This document shows, one piece after another, positions 8,644 to 15,581 of a stretch of 16,892 nucleotides of DNA. The notes under the pieces are model-generated. The model saw only the letters and a list, made by a program, of their open reading frames with translations. It was not told where the DNA came from and did no database searches. Source of the DNA: DATBGS01 sp036557885 (GTDB lineage: Bacteria; Chloroflexota; Ktedonobacteria; Ktedonobacterales; DATBGS01); contig DATBGS010000071.1 in assembly GCA_036557885.1 (NCBI GenBank), positions 1-16,892 on the forward strand. The letters run 5' to 3'. The position numbers were made by a program, and so were the translations under genes. The first letter of the stretch is position 1. The number at the start of each line of letters is the position of its first letter.

Positions 8644-9570
8644 CTAGAGTGTGAGCAGCATCTCAAAAGTTTTGGCAGCTACCGGGCATCCGGCGTTCTC
8701 CAGAATCGGCCCCAGCGGATCGCCCGGCGGCACATTCAGCGCAAAGAAGCGCGTCTGGGGATGCTGCCCCGCCAGCGCGTTGAGTAGTCCCGTCGCCAGT
8801 TCCAGCCCGCCGGTCACATCCGCGCCTGGGCGCGCGCCAAAGGCCAGCAGATCAAGTTGTGCCTCTTGCTCGCTGTAGAGCAGATAGGCGTTCGGAGCGT
8901 CGCCTGCATCGCCTGGCACAGCCAGCGCGCGCGACTTCCCTGCGGCAATCAGGCGTTCCAGCAAGGGCCGCTCAAGCTCCCAGGACGGCTGCGCCAGATG
9001 ATACTCGTCATAATAGCGCGTGACTGCCGCCGGGTCAAACGCCACAGGTGCGCGTCCAACCGACTCCTCGGCAGCGTCAGCCTCAAAATCCGGCACCAGC
9101 ACCCCCGAAAAAGCGTGCGCCTCCACGCCATATTGTAATGGACCGGAGTAGTCGGTCAGTTCGCGTTCAATCTTAAAGCCCAGGCTTTGATACAACTGAA
9201 GGGCAGGCACATTGTTGGTGAGCACCTCCAGTTGAAGCTGCGCGAGCTTTCTTACGCGCGCCTCCGCTATCTGATGCTCCATCAGGACGCGGCCCACGCC
9301 CTGCCCGCGATAGCCCTGGGCCAGCGCCAGATCGCTGCACCAGCCGCGCTGACCGCGCACGCCCAGCAGCACCGCTCCAACTGGCCCCGCGTCGCTGAAG
9401 GCCACAAACGACCCCTCCAGCACCACATCATCCAGCGCCATGCGCTCGGCCTGCTGCGCGGGTGCGCGGGTGAACGGGAAAGCATAGTCCTCAAATCCAT
9501 TTTTCAAGGCAAGCGTAATCTCTTCAAGCGAACATTCGCTCGCGCGGCGAATGAAAATGGTAGCTGGCAT
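8644..9570 (-). CDS. GNAT-family N-acetyltransferase
   Basis: A 308-residue cytoplasmic enzyme. Residues 1-155 form a clear GNAT domain. The acetyl-CoA pyrophosphate loop is Q85-G-Y-R-G-Q-G-V-G93 in motif A, and NNVPALQLYQSLGF (about 119-132) is the motif B/C helix with the usual tyrosine at 127. Residues about 175-308 resemble a second, degenerate GNAT-like half without an obvious CoA loop, as seen in some double-GNAT proteins. Substrate cannot be assigned. A ribosome binding site (GAGAGG) lies about 9 bases before ATG 9570. The gene starts about 50 bases past the right end of the TnpB element, so the insertion sits in its upstream region and may have replaced or altered its promoter. It probably leads the GNAT - membrane protein - hutH unit. 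Confidence 0.88.
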   Translation of the reverse strand: MPATIFIRRASECSLEEITLALKNGFEDYAFPFTRAPAQQAERMALDDVVLEGSFVAFSDAGPVGAVLLGVRGQRGWCSDLALAQGYRGQGVGRVLMEHQIAEARVRKLAQLQLEVLTNNVPALQLYQSLGFKIERELTDYSGPLQYGVEAHAFSGVLVPDFEADAAEESVGRAPVAFDPAAVTRYYDEYHLAQPSWELERPLLERLIAAGKSRALAVPGDAGDAPNAYLLYSEQEAQLDLLAFGARPGADVTGGLELATGLLNALAGQHPQTRFFALNVPPGDPLGPILENAGCPVAAKTFEMLLTL

Positions 9571-9616
9571 CGTAGGCGCCTCTCACGCGTTGTGTGTAAT
9601 CAAACCTTGCCTATCA

Positions 9617-9747
9617 TGACACTCTCAGCCCTTTGAAGGGGCGAGCTTCTTGGCAACGTGCGTTGGGTAGCCCATCTCCGAAGAGGCCCTGAACCTGTCA
9701 GGTGGTTGAGCAGCACACTCACCAAGACAACACCAGTCGTAGCGGAC
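9617..9747 (-). ncRNA. Possible omega RNA (reRNA) of TnpB
   Basis: The segment from the tnpB stop codon to the right-end hairpin is non-coding. It contains a short stem (ACCTG-A-CAGGT) and ends in the GAAGC...CCCCTTCAAAGGG hairpin typical of TnpB guide-RNA 3' ends. A guide would begin just past the element end, near 9617, running into the GNAT leader. In this family the RNA usually also overlaps the tnpB 3' end. The assignment rests on position and structure only. Confidence 0.4.
9624..9645 (-). repeat. Right-end hairpin of the TnpB element
   Basis: A 22-nt imperfect palindrome with one mismatch around CCCTTTGAAGGG (plus-strand reading). It matches the left-end hairpin at 11087-11108 in sequence and orientation at most positions, including the shared core CCTTTGAAGGGG. 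Confidence 0.7.
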
Positions 9748-10980
9748 TTACGTCCTCCTGGTGGCCCGTGTCCGGGCGACTACAACGTGCTGGCTGAACT
9801 TCACCTGGCTCGGCTGTTCATTCCGCGCCAAGACCCTCACGGGACCAGCCCGTTGATACGTGATCTGAGCGGGGAAGGTGATCTTATTTCCAAAGGCCAG
9901 CGGGTGCATGTTGACACTGCCCACCACATCCCGATGCCCCACAAAGGAGCAGCGGGGATTGCGGCAACGCCAGAAGCGCCCACGCACTTTCTGTTTCCAC
10001 CCGCATACCGGACACTGGCTCGACGTTCCCCGCTCAGGACCAGTGAAGCTCTCGATGCAGGCCAATTGTGCTTTATATGACAGGTAGGCAATGTCCTTGC
10101 CATACTCCCACCCTGCCATGCGCTGATTATGATGGCGCCCGTTGTTCTTCTCTCGCACCCCATGTGGGTTGCCGATATAGAGACAGCCCACCTGGTGCTG
10201 CTGACAGAAGCTAATCACCCTGTGCGTGCCTTTGTGCCGGAGGTCTCGAATCTGGCGCCGCTTGCGCGCACTTACCTTGCGCCGGGCATGTTGCAATTTG
10301 TACCAGCGACCTGACCCCTTGTGGCAGCGTTTGCGCTTCTTGTCTAGCTGTCCAAGGGCCATGTTGTGCCGCCGTTTGAGTGAGCGCATGCCACGACCAG
10401 AGACGACCAGGGCTGCACCAGTGTTGGTGCTCACCGCCGCTTGGTGGATTTCTCCCAAGTCTACTGCTGCTTGCACTACTCCAGGAGAGGCTGGGGCTGG
10501 CTTGGTTGGGACGGAGACATGCAACTCATAGCCATCCTTCCACACCAATTTGCAGGCGCCGATACGCTCAGACAGGTCCAGTTTGAAGACCAAAGACTGA
10601 CGACCTCGTCCCATTGGCAAGACGATGCGCCCCCGCTCCACACTCACGGCTTGCGCAGGCCACAGCAGGGGATAAAAGCTCTTGTCTTTGTAGGGATAAT
10701 GTATCTTGCGGTTAGTTTTCCTGAGTTCTCGTGCTGTGTCCACATTGGTGAGGAAGGCACGAAAAATCATCTGCACTGTCTGGCTGTGAAGGTCGAACTG
10801 CCCTCTGGTGGCCCGCTGAAACTCGTTCCGATCCGGCCAGCGGGTGTGCAGCTTACGGGCGGCCAGATGGAGATCACGGCACACAGTCCACACGCGGGCG
10901 GCTTCCATCTGCGCCTGTCGCAGCCGTGTGTAGTAGCTCTTGGGTAATCCAGCCAGTGGGTAGATACGCACCGTCTCCAT
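9748..10980 (-). CDS. tnpB: TnpB-family RNA-guided nuclease homologue, atypical RuvC-II
   Basis: A 410-residue protein with normal TnpB length and layout: an N-terminal helical/beta wedge region, then a split RuvC fold with zinc ribbon. RuvC-I carries D174 (AAVDLGEIH). The zinc ribbon uses C323, C326, C339 and C344 (CPVC, CRNPRC). RuvC-III carries D351 (GHRDVVGSVN). The strand that normally reads I-x-x-E-D-L reads LYIGNPHGV, so Gly270 replaces the expected RuvC-II glutamate; E277 and E292 are nearby candidates to compensate. Known TnpBs cut DNA beside a short target motif using a guide from their own right end. Whether this one cuts is open. The ribosome binding site (AAGGAG) is about 13 bases from ATG 10980, slightly long. 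No frameshift is seen, so the gene appears intact. Confidence 0.92.
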   Translation of the reverse strand: METVRIYPLAGLPKSYYTRLRQAQMEAARVWTVCRDLHLAARKLHTRWPDRNEFQRATRGQFDLHSQTVQMIFRAFLTNVDTARELRKTNRKIHYPYKDKSFYPLLWPAQAVSVERGRIVLPMGRGRQSLVFKLDLSERIGACKLVWKDGYELHVSVPTKPAPASPGVVQAAVDLGEIHQAAVSTNTGAALVVSGRGMRSLKRRHNMALGQLDKKRKRCHKGSGRWYKLQHARRKVSARKRRQIRDLRHKGTHRVISFCQQHQVGCLYIGNPHGVREKNNGRHHNQRMAGWEYGKDIAYLSYKAQLACIESFTGPERGTSSQCPVCGWKQKVRGRFWRCRNPRCSFVGHRDVVGSVNMHPLAFGNKITFPAQITYQRAGPVRVLARNEQPSQVKFSQHVVVARTRATRRT

Positions 10981-11086
10981 CAGACTTGTCGTTCTCCTTT
11001 CTGTCTGCTCCTATGCTAACACAACGAGGAACGAAGAGGGAAGAAGGGCGATGGAAGGAGGTGGCGCAATGACAGCCGCATTTCTC

Positions 11087-11108
11087 CTCATCCTTTGAAG
11101 GGGATGAG
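11087..11108 (-). repeat. Left-end hairpin of the TnpB element
   Basis: A palindrome with 7-bp perfect arms (11087-11093 with 11102-11108) around CTTTGAAGG. It resembles the right-end hairpin. It could alternatively be the right end of an older, otherwise lost element of the same family, because both hairpins face the same way. Confidence 0.65.
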
Positions 11109-11165
11109 CCTTCCCATACTTATCATAACGAACCAGAGCGCTAGACGCAAGAGGGTGCTTCCTTG

Positions 11166-11195
11166 TTGACAAAATGAGAACTTTTGTTCTATATC
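11166..11195 (+). promoter_or_regulatory. Candidate promoter with embedded SOS box
   Basis: A perfect TTGACA (11166-11171), an 18-base spacer and TATATC (11190-11195). The spacer contains a perfect palindromic operator. The transcript would run right toward the 70-residue protein and ispH, with a leader of about 300 bases. Confidence 0.5.
11177..11190. promoter_or_regulatory. LexA/SOS-type operator candidate
   Basis: AGAAC-TTTT-GTTCT is a perfect inverted repeat matching the GAAC-N4-GTTC core of the LexA box of Bacillus and Actinobacteria. Its place between -35 and -10 is ideal for repression. No lexA or repair gene is directly adjacent; the nearest rightward genes are the small protein, ispH and the helicase-associated protein. 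Confidence 0.5.
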
Positions 11196-11299
11196 TAAAG
11201 GGGAAACATCCTGTTCTGGCGCAAAACATGCGTAAGCAAAAACGGGAGCCTGTGCTATACTAGAGCACCTGGCTCATGTATTGAGAACCATGCGCCCAG

Positions 11300-11328
11300 A
11301 AGACAATTCGCGCAAGTTGTTGTAATAT
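11300..11328 (+). promoter_or_regulatory. Second candidate promoter upstream of the small gene
   Basis: AAGACA (11300-11305), a 17-base spacer and TAATAT (11323-11328) in an AT-rich patch. It would give a shorter leader of about 170 bases for the same downstream genes. Confidence 0.35.
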
Positions 11329-11503
11329 ATTTGGGAATATCAGCGCCAGAGGGAACGGCGCGTTCCCAGATCGCGTGGGTTGTCTGGGTAGAAGACCCTG
11401 GCAAAACAAGCCAGGAGCCAGCCAGGTACTGCTTGCTGGTGCGCCAGGGGCGCCACCAGAGACAGCACCACCAAACACCTCGCGTGAAAGGGAATAGAGA
11501 CGA

Positions 11504-11716
11504 ATGGAGTGGCAAGATAGTACCAATGGGTTGAATCCGACACATCAAACCGGCGGGAATGGGTCCAGCTCCGGCAACACTGCCCTGGCTGAACCACCCG
11601 CTGATGCTGAGTCGGCTGAACTCAACGAACTGGATGATGGCGTGGAAGCGCTGATCATCCATATGGACCGGACAACGGCGGAGCACTTGTTCTTGCGCGC
11701 CCAGCGCCGCTTTTAA
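11504..11716 (+). CDS. Small hypothetical protein (70 residues)
   Basis: I do not recognise this protein. The first 30 residues are polar and Gly/Ser/Asn-rich. The remainder is acidic, then helical (ELNELDDGVEALIIHMDR, TTAEHLFLRAQRRF), ending with a basic tip. Support for coding comes from a purine-rich site (AAAGGGA) about 10 bases before the ATG, host-like codon use in the second half, and its place as the first frame downstream of two candidate promoters. It ends 83 bases before ispH on the same strand and may be co-transcribed. No membrane segment or signal is present. It could be a small regulator, but nothing in the sequence shows that. Confidence 0.5.
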   Translation: MEWQDSTNGLNPTHQTGGNGSSSGNTALAEPPADAESAELNELDDGVEALIIHMDRTTAEHLFLRAQRRF

Positions 11717-11799
11717 GCCTATGTAGCACTTGATGAGCGTGCGATACTAGTGGAATATGCTGCCGTTGCCCGATCCAGAGATCACGAGGCGAACCCGGA

Positions 11800-12744
11800 A
11801 TGGAAGTCATTAAAGTCTCTCCGCGCGGCTACTGCTATGGCGTTGTAGACGCCATGCAGATCGCGCGGAATGCCGCGAAAGACCCGACTCTTCCACGCCC
11901 TCTCTACATTATTGGGCTGATTGTGCATAACCGTTTCGCTGTAGACGAACTGAGCAGACTTGGCATTGTCACGCTTGACGGCCCCAACCGCGCCGCCATT
12001 CTGGAACAGGTCACAACCGGGACCGTCATTTTTACCGCGCATGGCGTCTCACCAGAGGTCAAGGAACGCGCTCGCGCACGTGGGCTGTTTTGCATAGACG
12101 CCACCTGCCCCGATGTCACCAAGACGCACGATCTCGTCAAGCGTCTGGTGGCCGAGGGCTATCACGTCATCTACATTGGCAAAAAAGGCCACCCCGAACC
12201 AGAGGGCGTCATGGGCGAAGCGCCCGGCCAGGTGCATCTCATCGAAAACGAAGATGATCTGGCGGCCCTCACGCTCAGCGCTGAGCAGGCCCGAAAACTC
12301 GCTGTTTCAACACAGACCACCCTGAGCCAGTGGGACACGCGCAAGCTGATCGAAGCCGTGCGCGCCCGCTGGCCGCACGTTGTTGTGCATAACGACATCT
12401 GCCTGGCAACCCAAGAACGCCAGGAAGCCGTTGCCGCGCAAGCCAAAGGCGCGGACTTAACGATTGTGGTAGGCGACCCACGCAGCAATAACACAAACCG
12501 GCTGGTACAGGTGGCCGAAGAGGTCGCCGGGTCGCCGTCGGTACGCATTGAGCGGCTGGAAGACCTGCGGCCAGAGTGGTTAGTCGGCAAAAAACGCATT
12601 GCGGTCACTTCTGGCGCCTCGACCCCCAGCCAGCTTACGCGCGCGGTCATTCGTTTCGTGGAGCAGTTTGAGAGCGAAGCGTCTGCACAAGAGAGCAGGA
12701 GTGAGTCGTATGCAAAGTCTGGGGAGCATTCTGGCGAGTCGTGA
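11800..12744 (+). CDS. ispH: 4-hydroxy-3-methylbut-2-enyl diphosphate reductase
   Basis: IspH carries out the last step of the MEP (non-mevalonate) isoprenoid pathway. It reduces HMBPP to IPP and DMAPP with an iron-sulfur cluster. The three cluster cysteines are C12 (RGYCYGV), C103 (DATCPDVTK) and C201 (NDICLATQ). Substrate-binding residues are also present: H43 in VHN, H81 in AHGVSP, H131-P-E133 with the catalytic glutamate, T171-Q-T173, the SNNTNRL serine-asparagine pair, and SGASTP near the end. The first 290 residues fit the usual length of about 280-320. The last 25 residues are Ser/Glu-rich, look non-conserved, and overlap the start of the next gene. A GAGG site lies 9 bases before the ATG. 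The call implies the organism makes isoprenoids by the MEP route. Confidence 0.97.
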   Translation: MEVIKVSPRGYCYGVVDAMQIARNAAKDPTLPRPLYIIGLIVHNRFAVDELSRLGIVTLDGPNRAAILEQVTTGTVIFTAHGVSPEVKERARARGLFCIDATCPDVTKTHDLVKRLVAEGYHVIYIGKKGHPEPEGVMGEAPGQVHLIENEDDLAALTLSAEQARKLAVSTQTTLSQWDTRKLIEAVRARWPHVVVHNDICLATQERQEAVAAQAKGADLTIVVGDPRSNNTNRLVQVAEEVAGSPSVRIERLEDLRPEWLVGKKRIAVTSGASTPSQLTRAVIRFVEQFESEASAQESRSESYAKSGEHSGES

Positions 12745-15121
12745 ACTGGCTGAACTGCGCGTGATCGCCGCGCTCTGGGGCGTGGAACCACCGCGCGACA
12801 CCGCGCTTTCCTCGCTCAATCGCCTGGAAAATGGCATCCGCGACTCCATCTCCTCGCGGTTTGTCTGGGAAAAGCTGGACGACGACGAGCGCCGTGTCCT
12901 CTCCGCCATTCTTGGCCCCTCTGCCCGCAACTGGTGCCTGCTGGAACACCTCCCCGAAAAAACCAAACGCGACTCCCTGGACCTGCGCCCGGTGATTGAC
13001 CGGCTCAAGCGCCGCCGCCTGGTCTTTGAGGAACTGGCGAAGATTCAGGGCACCGAACTCTACGGTCAGCGCGCCGTCTACTTTGGCTATGGCTACTCGC
13101 GCCCAACCAACACGCCCGTTGAAGTCAAGCCCATTCTCTACGTGCCCACAGAAATCGCCACGATTCTCTACACCACAGGCCGCGAACTCTTTGCCCCGCA
13201 GGGGGACCGCTCGCAGAAAACGCTGGACGAAATCCTGATGCCCTATCGCCAGGGCGACCTGGACCAGATTGGCCGCCGCTATGGGCTGATTTTGCAAGCC
13301 TATTCCTCGCGCGATGATGTGCGTCGGGCAATGGCCGCCAATCTCTGCCAGGCCGACGCGGTGCGCTATGCCCTGGCCCGGCTGGAGCCACGCCTGCGCG
13401 CGCTGTACGAGCAGATGATTGCCGGAGACGGGCGGCTGCCCATGCACGAGGTGCGCCGCCAGACCGAACTGGACGGCCCCAAACTGAACGCCGCGCTGCA
13501 CGTCTTTGAAGAGTTTGCCATCGCCTTTGACGCGCTGAGCGAGGGGCAGCGCGTCCTCTTTATCCCCCAGGAAACCCTGGAACATCTGCGCCAGGACGCC
13601 GGGCGCCCGCGCGTGGAGGTGGGCCTGCGCGAGTGCGCCGCGCCTCGCCTGGTGGTAGGCGCCAACCCCAGCTTCCTCTGGGACGTAGCCATGTTTGTTG
13701 CGGCGGCCCATCATCACGAGATCGAACTGACCCGCTCCGACACGCTGCACAAGCGCGTTGCCAGTAAGCTGCTGCCCATGCTCTCTGGCTCGCGCGCCCG
13801 CAGCCCGGACGAAACCGAGGCGCTGGAATATCTGGAGATGCTCAAGCAGGAGGCGCGCGAACTCGGACTGCTGGCGGCAGCGCCGCAGGCCGAAAAAGCT
13901 GCCGAGCCAGCCAAAACGCCCAAAGGACGCGCCAAAAGTGCCTTGCCTGTTGAAGAGTCGAAAGGGCGGCTGGTCATCGGCCCCAAGTTGGACGCCTGGG
14001 CCGCGCTTGATCTGGCGGGGCAGGCGCGCCGCGTCTTTCGGCGCTGGACCACTGACCGCTGGTGGGTAGATCGCATGGGGGCCAACTACAAAGAGTGGTA
14101 CTCCTACTATATTGACGTTGGCTCGGCGCGGGAAGCCGTGCAAAAGCTGCTCGCCACCTGTAAGCCGGGCGTCTGGTATACGCTGGCCTCGCTGCGCGCC
14201 ACGCTCCAGGGCGACGACCCCTTTGTGTTTCGCCCGGTGCAGCGTTTTGCTGGTGAAGCCGGTTTCAAGTATGCCAACCAACTGCGCGAGCATTGGGAAC
14301 AGACCGATGGCGAGGTCGTGGCCGGGATGCTGCGCTCCTCGCTGTTTGAGATGGGCATCGTGGCGCTGGGCTATCAGCGCGACACCCCGCTGGGACCAAC
14401 CGAGGACACGAACCCCGACGCCTTCATGCTCACCGAGCTTGGCGCCGTCGCGCTGGGCCTCTGCGCGCCTGCCGAGGCCAACGGACACCAAAACGGGGCC
14501 GTCGCCCTGGAGAAGCTGGGGCAAACCGCGCCCCTTTCAGCAGCTTCCCAGGCGCAGGCCGAAACGCTGGAACACGCCATTTGCAAACGCCCGTTGATTA
14601 TTCAGCCCAACTTTGAGGTGCTGGTGATGGAGCCGTGCATCTCGGCCATTTACGGCCTGCCGCGCTACGCCGTGCCCGTGCAGATTGGGCAGGTCAGCCG
14701 CTTCACCCTGACGCGCGAGGCGCTGCTGCGCGGGCTGGCCGATGGCAGGAGCCTGGATGACATCCTGACGTATCTGGAGCGCAATAGCCAGAAAGCCCTG
14801 CCCCAGAACATCGCCTATACCCTGCGCGATTGGGCACGCCAATACAAAGAGGCGCGCGTCAATCAACTGATCGTGCTGGAACTCAGCGACGAGGCGCTGA
14901 CCGAACAACTGGCAACGATGCCCAAGCTGGCTGCGCTGGGCCTGCGGCGGCTGGGGCCGTGCGCGCTGGTCGCCCCCGGAGACGCCAACTTGCGCGAACT
15001 GCGCCGCGCCCTGGAAAAGCTGGGCGTGGCCGTCAAGTTTGGCGGCGGGCTGGAAGACCAGAACGAGCCAGAGAAAGCGCCCGCTCGCAAAGAGCGCAGC
15101 CGGGTGGGGGCGAAACGGTAA
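12710..15121 (+). CDS. Helicase-associated (XPB/Ssl2 N-terminal-like) protein
   Basis: An 803-residue, probably cytoplasmic protein. Residues about 625-715 (RPLIIQPNFEVLVMEP through the LERNSQKALPQNIAYTL region) match the pattern of the helicase conserved C-terminal domain PF13625 (Helicase_C_3). That domain is found in bacterial XPB-like helicase-associated proteins. No Walker A or DEAH motif is present, so it is not itself a helicase. The N-terminal part is alpha-helical with winged-helix-like stretches. A Lys/Ala/Pro linker lies near residues 395-420, and the tail is basic (ARKERSRVGAKR). ATG 12710 has AGGAG 8 bases upstream and starts 35 bases inside ispH, so translation is probably coupled. 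No XPB gene is in the window. The 3' end is duplicated at 15609-15643. Confidence 0.75.
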   Translation: MQSLGSILASRELAELRVIAALWGVEPPRDTALSSLNRLENGIRDSISSRFVWEKLDDDERRVLSAILGPSARNWCLLEHLPEKTKRDSLDLRPVIDRLKRRRLVFEELAKIQGTELYGQRAVYFGYGYSRPTNTPVEVKPILYVPTEIATILYTTGRELFAPQGDRSQKTLDEILMPYRQGDLDQIGRRYGLILQAYSSRDDVRRAMAANLCQADAVRYALARLEPRLRALYEQMIAGDGRLPMHEVRRQTELDGPKLNAALHVFEEFAIAFDALSEGQRVLFIPQETLEHLRQDAGRPRVEVGLRECAAPRLVVGANPSFLWDVAMFVAAAHHHEIELTRSDTLHKRVASKLLPMLSGSRARSPDETEALEYLEMLKQEARELGLLAAAPQAEKAAEPAKTPKGRAKSALPVEESKGRLVIGPKLDAWAALDLAGQARRVFRRWTTDRWWVDRMGANYKEWYSYYIDVGSAREAVQKLLATCKPGVWYTLASLRATLQGDDPFVFRPVQRFAGEAGFKYANQLREHWEQTDGEVVAGMLRSSLFEMGIVALGYQRDTPLGPTEDTNPDAFMLTELGAVALGLCAPAEANGHQNGAVALEKLGQTAPLSAASQAQAETLEHAICKRPLIIQPNFEVLVMEPCISAIYGLPRYAVPVQIGQVSRFTLTREALLRGLADGRSLDDILTYLERNSQKALPQNIAYTLRDWARQYKEARVNQLIVLELSDEALTEQLATMPKLAALGLRRLGPCALVAPGDANLRELRRALEKLGVAVKFGGGLEDQNEPEKAPARKERSRVGAKR
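15086..15120 (+). repeat. Direct repeat copy 1 (gene 3' end)
   Basis: 35 bases encoding the RKERSRVGAKR tail of the helicase-associated protein. They are identical to 15609-15643 except for one G/C change, at offset 523 bp. Confidence 0.9.
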
Positions 15122-15145
15122 GCCATAGAGCTTTTGTGGAGTAAA

Positions 15146-15454
15146 TTAGGATGCCTGACGGTGTTCTTCTTCCTTGAGGCGCTCAAGTATCCACATGCGA
15201 AGAAGGGTCGCTTTCTTCACGCCTCGCGCTCTGGCCTGATCTTCCAGCTTCTTGTCCGTCTCCTCATCAAAGCGCACCTGCACATTTGCTGAAAGATTTC
15301 TCACTTGCACAGGTTGTGCAGCGCGCATCGTGACTGGCTTCAGTTCGTCCAGATAGTCAGTGATGTCATGTGTATCCCAAAATGCCGCTTCTTCTTCGCG
15401 GCTAGCAAAGGCCGGAATACGGCTCTTAGAAGTATCGTTTTGTTCTTTCTTCAT
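15146..15454 (-). CDS. CopG/BrnA-type antitoxin, toxin partner degraded
   Basis: A 102-residue protein. The N-terminal part, IPAFASREEEAAFWDTHD, is the signature of the CopG antitoxin family (PF12441, BrnA-like) that pairs with BrnT toxins. Residues about 57-97 (NVQVRFDEETDKKLEDQAR onward) form a ribbon-helix-helix DNA-binding domain. Such antitoxins bind the toxin and repress their own promoter. Toxin-first order is normal in this family, and a truncated BrnT-like start does precede it. No proper ribosome binding site is seen before ATG 15454, so it may depend on translation of the overlapping toxin fragment (29-base overlap). It lies convergent to the helicase-associated gene, 24 bases away, inside a pair of direct repeats. 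Confidence 0.85.
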   Translation of the reverse strand: MKKEQNDTSKSRIPAFASREEEAAFWDTHDITDYLDELKPVTMRAAQPVQVRNLSANVQVRFDEETDKKLEDQARARGVKKATLLRMWILERLKEEEHRQAS

Positions 15455-15536
15455 AATGAAATGCTACGTCATGGCGGGCGGTATGTGCAACGTTCCAGTC
15501 ATCCCGAATTAGCTCGCATATCTCTAATTCATCCAT
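15426..15536 (-). pseudogene. Truncated BrnT-like toxin remnant
   Basis: The 36-codon frame begins MDELEICELIRDDWNVAH followed by TARHDVA, which resembles the start of BrnT family toxins (W-D-x-W-N-x-x-H-I-x-R-H-x-V). It then reads out of frame through the antitoxin's start region (FHYEERTKRYF) to a stop. BrnT proteins are about 90 residues, so roughly the last 60-65 are missing, most simply by an internal deletion. The promoter predicts transcription starting at or next to this ATG, so the message would be leaderless. It is probably non-toxic but could still drive translation of the antitoxin by coupling. Confidence 0.6.
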
Positions 15537-15542
15537 GCGAAT

Positions 15543-15571
15543 ATTGTACTGATTTGCATTACAATTGTCAA
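15543..15571 (-). promoter_or_regulatory. Promoter of the toxin-antitoxin remnant
   Basis: On the minus strand, a perfect TTGACA (15571-15566), a 17-base spacer and TACAAT (15548-15543). Seven bases further is ATG 15536, so the mRNA likely starts at the initiation codon. Confidence 0.75.
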
Positions 15572-15581
15572 GGAGAGATAA

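Larger units (their letters stand above)
9617..11112 (-). mobile_element. TnpB-only IS200/IS605-type element (IS1341-like)
   Basis: The element holds a single tnpB gene and has no Y1 transposase (tnpA). Two near-identical 22-nt hairpins in the same orientation mark its ends (11087-11108 upstream of tnpB and 9624-9645 downstream), as expected for subterminal hairpins of this family. No target duplication or terminal inverted repeat is expected, so the outer limits are approximate. Movement would need a tnpA supplied in trans. Confidence 0.75.
11109..11503. other. Gene-free stretch between the TnpB element and the ispH region
   Basis: About 395 bases with no convincing gene. It holds two candidate rightward promoters, an SOS-type palindrome, and two hairpins in the likely leader: a perfect 7-bp stem at 11351-11367 and a CTGGTG/CACCAG stem with inner CGCC/GGCG pairs at 11436-11459. 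Neither has a T-run. An open frame on the minus strand here shows no family features or ribosome binding site. Confidence 0.5.

Noticed and set aside
11351..11459. Terminator or riboswitch in the ispH-side leader
   Set aside because: Two hairpins are present but neither has a T-run, and I recognise no aptamer pattern.
11255..11686. Minus-strand open frame of 143 codons upstream of ispH
   Set aside because: No ribosome binding site or domain; it overlaps the better-supported 70-residue plus-strand gene and its promoters.
12647..14524. Long minus-strand open frame (625 codons) opposite the helicase-associated gene
   Set aside because: The plus strand has the recognisable domain, ribosome binding site and coupling to ispH; the antisense frame has none of these.
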